Source: Natranaeroarchaeum aerophilus (GTDB lineage: Archaea > Halobacteriota > Halobacteria > Halobacteriales > Natronoarchaeaceae). From it: DNA of 64,000 nt. The stretch is from positions 1 to 64,000 of the forward strand of contig NZ_JAKRVY010000007.1 of the NCBI RefSeq assembly GCF_023638055.1, read 5' to 3'. The translations under genes were made by a program, and so were the position numbers. A model generated the notes under the pieces. That model was not told the origin of the DNA, made no database searches, and saw nothing but the letters and a program-made list of their open reading frames with translations. This document shows, piece after piece, positions 60,477-64,000 of the stretch (within the stretch, counting starts at the first letter, position 1; every line of letters starts with the position of its first letter).

Positions 60477-61619
60477 CTATTCTGTCGGGTCGTACGTATA
60501 ATCAGGGTGGCAACGGTCGAACGCATCCCTGAGTTCAATATCCCTGAATCGCAAATAATATTTAGTCGATTCTAGACTCTCGTGCCCCATTACTCGTCGC
60601 AATCGTTCGATGTCCATCGGTGGTGTTCCTGTTCGTTCCACTCCTCGAACAGAGTGAACGGCAAATGAATGACGTAATGTTTTAGCTGTGATACGATTAT
60701 TAACTGTATCATCAGCTCGTTGAATCCCGTCCTCTTGGATTCCAGCATTCTCAGCAGCTAATTTGACTATTTTATTTACTTGTCGAGCTTGTATTGAGGG
60801 CGTATTATATCCGACTATCAGATTATCAGACTCTGAGGCATGCGAATATGCATCTCGGCCACCTTTGTCGAGCCACTCCCTCATATGGGTTCGCATGGAA
60901 CGTGAATAATAGACTGGTCTAAGATATAGTTCGTGGTCTGGGTCATCTATCTTCCTCGTACGAATTCTAACAAGGCGGTTTTCAGGTTCATGGTTAATTA
61001 GTTTCGCATTCGCTAATTCATGGGGTCTACAACCGAAATTCCAAAGGCAGCGGATTACCATCTCATTTTTGAAATTTTTTGCCCCATCAATTAATTTTTC
61101 AATGAGTTCCAATTTAATCCAGTTAACATCGTTACGATGCAATTGTTTTCGGGCCTCACTGCCAGCATCCAGCCACTGGAGAAGATAGTCGTCCTCGAAC
61201 TTTTTATTATTTGCATCGATATATCCGATGCCATCTGTATCATATTTCCGCGTGTCAATGTGATACCGATTTAAATACGTGCGGACATCGTAGAATCGAC
61301 CTTGTATTGTTGAATGTGCTAACCCTGCATCTGTTTCCAGCCACTGCGAAAATTTCCGTAATACTTCGTGGCCGCAGTTTTCAGGTGTGTTTAAGTACGG
61401 GTATAATCCATCCAACCATGTCTCGAAATTTTTGATGACATCCTCATCAGCCACCCCCATGTAATCGATTAAGAACTGGTCAAACTGCTCTAAAGCTATC
61501 CGCTTCCGTTTGATATTACCGTCACTTCTTCGACTTTGCAAGTCTCTGAGCCAGTTTTCACCGCGAGGGAAGTTTAGCTCTGTCTCCAGTTCATATATGC
61601 GTCCTGAAACATTACTCAT
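60477..61619 (-). CDS. int: Tyrosine recombinase (integrase) of the element
   Basis: A 380-residue XerC/D-like integrase. The N-terminal SAM-like domain holds RRSDGNIKRKRIALEQFDQFL. Catalytic motifs are GCRPHELANAK (Arg I), TAKTLRHSFAVHS (Arg II; Lys where His is usual), MGHESLESTKYYLRF (His, and the nucleophile Tyr at the second Y of KYY). The Lys substitution in the box II His position is seen in some archaeal integrases. It starts inside the RHH gene stop (ATGA overlap). It is the enzyme expected to integrate and excise the element at nth. Confidence 0.88.
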   Translation of the reverse strand: MSNVSGRIYELETELNFPRGENWLRDLQSRRSDGNIKRKRIALEQFDQFLIDYMGVADEDVIKNFETWLDGLYPYLNTPENCGHEVLRKFSQWLETDAGLAHSTIQGRFYDVRTYLNRYHIDTRKYDTDGIGYIDANNKKFEDDYLLQWLDAGSEARKQLHRNDVNWIKLELIEKLIDGAKNFKNEMVIRCLWNFGCRPHELANAKLINHEPENRLVRIRTRKIDDPDHELYLRPVYYSRSMRTHMREWLDKGGRDAYSHASESDNLIVGYNTPSIQARQVNKIVKLAAENAGIQEDGIQRADDTVNNRITAKTLRHSFAVHSVRGVERTGTPPMDIERLRRVMGHESLESTKYYLRFRDIELRDAFDRCHPDYTYDPTE

Positions 61620-61999
61620 AGGTCATCACTCTGTGGGCTCGGAATATCTTCAATGGAATCCACATCTCCGAAGATTCGTTTGATTTCTGAAGCAACAGCG
61701 TGCTCGACTTCAGCTGCTATAATATCTATATCAGTTTCTTCTAACTGGTCGATTTTGACCGAATCAAGCTTCGACTCCGTACGTTTGTCGCGCTCTTCCA
61801 TCGTATCTAATCTATTCAGGATACGTTGTCCTTCTGCCTGAGTTTGAGAGAAATAAAAATACCGAACAGCGTTACGAATTAGTGCTCCGCGAGATTCAAA
61901 ACCGAGTTCATCAGTATATTCATCCCATTTATCTCGCTTATCTTCATCCACCCAGACAGTGATTTGTACGCGTTCATTTTCATCATCTGCATCAGTCAT
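61616..61999 (-). CDS. RHH regulator, possible excision factor
   Basis: A 127-residue protein: ribbon-helix-helix at the N-terminus (VQITVWVDEDKRDKWDEYTD, then FESRGALIRNAVRYFY), then a helical C-terminus. Its stop overlaps the integrase ATG (ATGA). The 14-bp direct repeat at 62031-62044 lies just upstream of its TATA box, so it may bind there, repress itself and act at the att arms as a Xis-like factor. The ATG at 61999 is preferred over a GTG at 62014. Confidence 0.7.
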   Translation of the reverse strand: MTDADDENERVQITVWVDEDKRDKWDEYTDELGFESRGALIRNAVRYFYFSQTQAEGQRILNRLDTMEERDKRTESKLDSVKIDQLEETDIDIIAAEVEHAVASEIKRIFGDVDSIEDIPSPQSDDL

Positions 62000-62022
62000 A
62001 CTTCCTGAATTCACCAGCTGTC

Positions 62023-62029
62023 TTTAAAA
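62023..62029 (-). promoter_or_regulatory. TATA box of the RHH-integrase operon
   Basis: TTTTAAA on the minus strand is centred about 27 bases upstream of the ATG at 61999, giving a leaderless transcript. It abuts the 62031-62044 arm-type repeat, so promoter and recombination site overlap. Confidence 0.55.
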
Positions 62030-62030
62030 T

Positions 62031-62044
62031 TGTATGGTATCACG
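62031..62044. repeat. Right arm-type direct repeat TGTATGGTATCACG
   Basis: Partner of the repeat at 38103-38116, with one mismatch in 14 bases. It lies 18 bases inside the right core and directly upstream of the operon TATA box, in keeping with a regulatory and recombination site in one. Confidence 0.6.
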
Positions 62045-62062
62045 CTACCACCATCTATCAAA

Positions 62063-62070
62063 GTCTTTCC
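62063..62070. other. attR core GTCTTTCC
   Basis: Right copy of the crossover core. nth coding sequence resumes here in frame (Val-Phe-Pro, then Val-Asp-Thr-His). Confidence 0.88.
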
Positions 62071-62347
62071 CGTCGACACGCACGTCCACAGGATCTACCG
62101 GCGCATGGGAATCGCACCCGCCGACGCTGACCACGAAGCGGTCCGAACGGTACTGGAACGTGACGTCCCGGCGGACAAATGCGGGTTCGGCCACACTGCG
62201 ACGATCCAGTTCGGCCGGGAGTTTTGTTCCGCACGCAAGCCCGCCTGTCTTGACGACCCCGAGGCCTGCCCGATGGCTGATCTCTGTGAGCAGGTCGGCG
62301 TCTACCCCGAAAGTGGCGAAGTCGTCGATCCGGTCGACGCGCAGTGA
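62063..62347 (+). pseudogene. nth: Endonuclease III, 3' fragment
   Basis: The 94 codons that complete nth, starting VFPVDTHVHRIYRRMG with the catalytic Asp and ending with the Fe-S cluster (FCSARKPACLDDP, then EACPMADLC). There is no good start codon; a TTG at 62030 opens the frame with element codons. Alone it lacks the helix-hairpin-helix and catalytic lysine. With the fragment at 37555-38087 it forms a seamless full-length endonuclease III. Confidence 0.92.
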
Positions 62348-62597
62348 TCGGCACTGGACCCACGGCACGGGATGGCGACCGCTGGATCGGTGATCCTCCG
62401 CGGCCGGTTGAGCGTTTGTTGGCACGGTGGGCAATCTCTACCAGTATTCGTGCTAACTACGCTCTCTGCTCTCCTGACGCATAACTACAGTCGTCGAAGT
62501 GTATCACTTCGAAAGTTGAAGTATAGCCGGAAACAGCCCTGATCATCAGTGAACTCCGAAACCGGTTTATCGCTTGCTAACTGGGTAGTCAGTCGGG

Positions 62598-63224
62598 ATG
62601 AGCGACACGTCAGACGAGTCAGAGGCCGCGTCGGATTCGCGTGATGAGATCATGGATGCGACGTATCGCGCGCTCTGCGAGCACGGCCACGCCGACCTCA
62701 CGATGCAACATATCGCCGACGAGGCGGGAAAGAGCACGGCACTGTTGCATTACCACTTCGACACGAAAGAGGAGCTACTTGCGGCGTTTATCGACCACCT
62801 GATTACCGAGTTCGAATCGACGGTCGCACCCGACGAGAACGACTCTGCCACCGAACGGCTTCGGGAGTTTCTGGATCTCTGGGTCCTAGAGCCCGAAGAG
62901 GATGACCGCACAGCGCTTCATCTCGCCCTACTCGAACTGCGCTCACGCGGCCCGTTCAACGAAACCTACCGCGAAGAGCTCGCCCGAAGCGACGAAGTAC
63001 TGCGGAGGATCGTCGTCGAAATCATCCGAGATGGGATCGAACAGGGCGTCTTTCGGGACGTCGAACCGGAGGGAACTGCGCGGCTGATCGTCGCCACGCT
63101 CGACGGTGCGCGGACACGCCAGATAACGCTCGACGATCCGGCGTACTCCCAGCGGGTCCGCAAACAGTTAGAGGACCAGCTCGTCGAGGGGTTGCTCGTC
63201 AGCGACGATGCAACCCGTCGATAG
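62598..63224 (+). CDS. TetR-family transcriptional regulator
   Basis: A 208-residue TetR-type repressor. The N-terminal HTH is SRDEIMDATYRALCEHGHADLTMQHIADEAGKSTALLHYHFDTKEELL, with the typical HIA..AG.S...LYYHF-like signature. The C-terminal ligand domain has LRSRGPFNETYREELARSD and a later RLIVATLDGARTRQITLDD. In haloarchaea such genes often sit beside transporters, but the neighbours here do not reveal the ligand. Confidence 0.88.
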   Translation: MSDTSDESEAASDSRDEIMDATYRALCEHGHADLTMQHIADEAGKSTALLHYHFDTKEELLAAFIDHLITEFESTVAPDENDSATERLREFLDLWVLEPEEDDRTALHLALLELRSRGPFNETYREELARSDEVLRRIVVEIIRDGIEQGVFRDVEPEGTARLIVATLDGARTRQITLDDPAYSQRVRKQLEDQLVEGLLVSDDATRR

Positions 63225-63442
63225 AACGTGCGAAAGCGGGCGGACGGCCATCGGAGGCCAGTCACACACCGGAAGCCAGCCATCCCCCCGCTCCGCCCGG
63301 TGAAGTGGAACACCGGATGACGACCGTGCGTGCTGAAAGCACGCGTCCGAACGTCGCTCACAGACACACTAAACGGCTTCCCCTATACTGACTATATGTA
63401 TCATTTTGGGATTTAACACTGGCTGGATGGCCACTTCTGAAC

Positions 63443-63871
63443 TCACTCTCCTGCGAGCAGCGTCGATACTCGTGCGTTTTCCTTGAGGTAGATTCCCGCT
63501 CCACCGACCGACAGCGGCACCAATGAGAGCGACTCGACGTGCAGCGTCGGATGCAATGCGCCGCGGGCCCGGAGTTCGTCCCGAATCTGCAAAACTGCAC
63601 GTTCGTCAATATCCAGACGCTCGTTGTACTCGATCAGATACTGCCCGGCGTCGAGATGCCACCACTGATACTCGTCATCGTCGTTGCGCCAGGTCCGGTC
63701 GTGGGCGACGAGTTCGGCCGCCTCTAGCTCGCCCCCGCCGAAATCGACCCGTCCCGGTGCTTCGATCTCGTACACCTCGGTGACAGTCAGATCGACCCTG
63801 TCATCGTGTTGCTGTGTCGGTTGATGCACGATTCCGTCCATCGCGTCGAGGAGTTCGCTAACAGTGGGCAT
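63443..63871 (-). CDS. Conserved haloarchaeal protein, possibly dUTPase-like fold
   Basis: A 142-residue protein: LDAMDGIVHQPTQQ at the start, GRVDFGGGELEAAELV and WWHLDAGQYLIEYNERLDID in the middle, and GAGIYLKENARVSTLL at the end. The strands and the closing Gly-rich Tyr motif recall the dUTPase/dCTP deaminase superfamily, but catalytic residues were not identified. Enzymatic activity is therefore open. It is divergent from the truncated gene at the window edge. Confidence 0.6.
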   Translation of the reverse strand: MPTVSELLDAMDGIVHQPTQQHDDRVDLTVTEVYEIEAPGRVDFGGGELEAAELVAHDRTWRNDDDEYQWWHLDAGQYLIEYNERLDIDERAVLQIRDELRARGALHPTLHVESLSLVPLSVGGAGIYLKENARVSTLLAGE

Positions 63872-63955
63872 CGGCAGTGATGTCGACGCGCCGGTGCAAA
63901 AAGTCCCGGTACTGACGATATCAACGTTTACATAGCTTCCTTCTGTGCTCGCCGT

Positions 63956-64000
63956 ATGGACGTTCGAACCGCCTTCTTCGCCCTCCTGGTCGCTGTCCTC
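63956..64000 (+). CDS. Start of a truncated exported or membrane protein
   Basis: Only the first 15 codons are inside the window: MDVRTAFFALLVAVL. The hydrophobic stretch suggests a signal peptide or first membrane helix. The window ends before any domain can be seen. Confidence 0.45.
   Translation, partial: MDVRTAFFALLVAVL

Larger units (their letters stand above)
38080..62070. mobile_element. 24-kb integrative element inserted in nth
   Basis: The unit lies between 8-bp direct repeats inside nth. It has a tyrosine recombinase and RHH gene at its right end, a serine recombinase mid-way, and a cargo of candidate defence genes. Base composition drops clearly, especially at 38.9-40.3 kb and 44.6-46.2 kb. 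I recognise no replication, capsid, conjugation or partition gene. It is best described as an integrative genomic/defence island, possibly mobilised by a helper, or a mosaic of two elements given its two recombinase types. Unit length between core copies is 23,983 bp. Confidence 0.88.

Noticed and set aside
38080-62070. nth interruption as an intein or group I intron
   Set aside because: The insert has many stop codons and genes on both strands, plus direct repeats and an integrase; it is not a splicing element.

Overview
The window is chromosomal DNA from a halophilic archaeon (class Halobacteria). The evidence is the GC-rich, strongly acidic coding style together with archaeal marker genes: glycerol-1-phosphate dehydrogenase, aIF5A, the termination RNase FttA/aCPSF1, archaeal-type ProRS, SepF, Bat-type HTH_10 and DICT regulators, Tat-exported proteins with PGF-type C-terminal anchors, and many small zinc-finger proteins. 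I saw no tRNA, rRNA or CRISPR array.

Left core (1-37.4 kb). Genes are mostly housekeeping: lipid backbone synthesis (egsA), nitrogen assimilation (gltB), RNA processing (FttA, RNase R-like), proS, sepF, a NifU-type Fe-S scaffold, a ROK sugar kinase, UspA, SDR enzymes, a Dph6-like ligase, sppA, a vapBC pair, a divergent GH2 protein, a Nif3-like protein, and an agmatinase-aIF5A pair. There are small scars: a decayed gene at 0.55-0.87 kb, a 50-codon duplicate of the 3' end of a nearby epimerase gene at 2.1 kb, and paired hairpins at 5.5 kb.

Integrated element (38,080-62,070, about 24 kb). The endonuclease III gene nth is cut in two. Its 5' part (to codon V-F-P) is at 37,555-38,087 and its 3' part, resuming in the same frame at V-F-P, is at 62,063-62,347. 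The shared 8 bp GTCTTTCC marks the crossover. The element's right end carries a tyrosine recombinase and an overlapping ribbon-helix-helix gene. Imperfect 14-bp direct repeats flank the core, so the circular form would have a classical attP layout. The insertion separates the helix-hairpin-helix/lysine half of Nth from the catalytic Asp and the Fe-S cluster, so nth should be off while the element is integrated and restored on excision.

Element cargo, left to right: a small coiled-coil gene and a membrane protein; an AT-rich unknown gene and an AT-rich gap; a Tat lipoprotein with a transglutaminase-like domain; a winged-helix/coiled-coil protein; an overlapping three-gene operon including a 31-codon gene; an AbrB-like protein plus a serine recombinase behind a repeat-containing promoter; then a defence-like island. 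The island comprises a PglX/Eco57I-type adenine methyltransferase (1197 aa), a divergent TATA-binding-protein paralogue, a PLD-nuclease/SNF2 helicase (1270 aa), an SH3-like small protein, an unknown gene overlapping a PD-(D/E)XK candidate nuclease, a CoiA-like nuclease with a winged-helix regulator, and four small genes. No replication or conjugation gene was recognised.

The most novel candidate is the methyltransferase / TBP-like / PLD-helicase module. The TBP-like protein keeps both TBP repeats and the two conserved Asn residues, but three of the four TATA-intercalating Phe positions are Ala, Ser and Tyr. I infer a modification-dependent restriction system that uses a repurposed TBP as its DNA-recognition or regulatory subunit. 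The sequence does not prove this. Right of the element the core resumes with a TetR regulator, a conserved haloarchaeal protein and the start of an exported or membrane protein.
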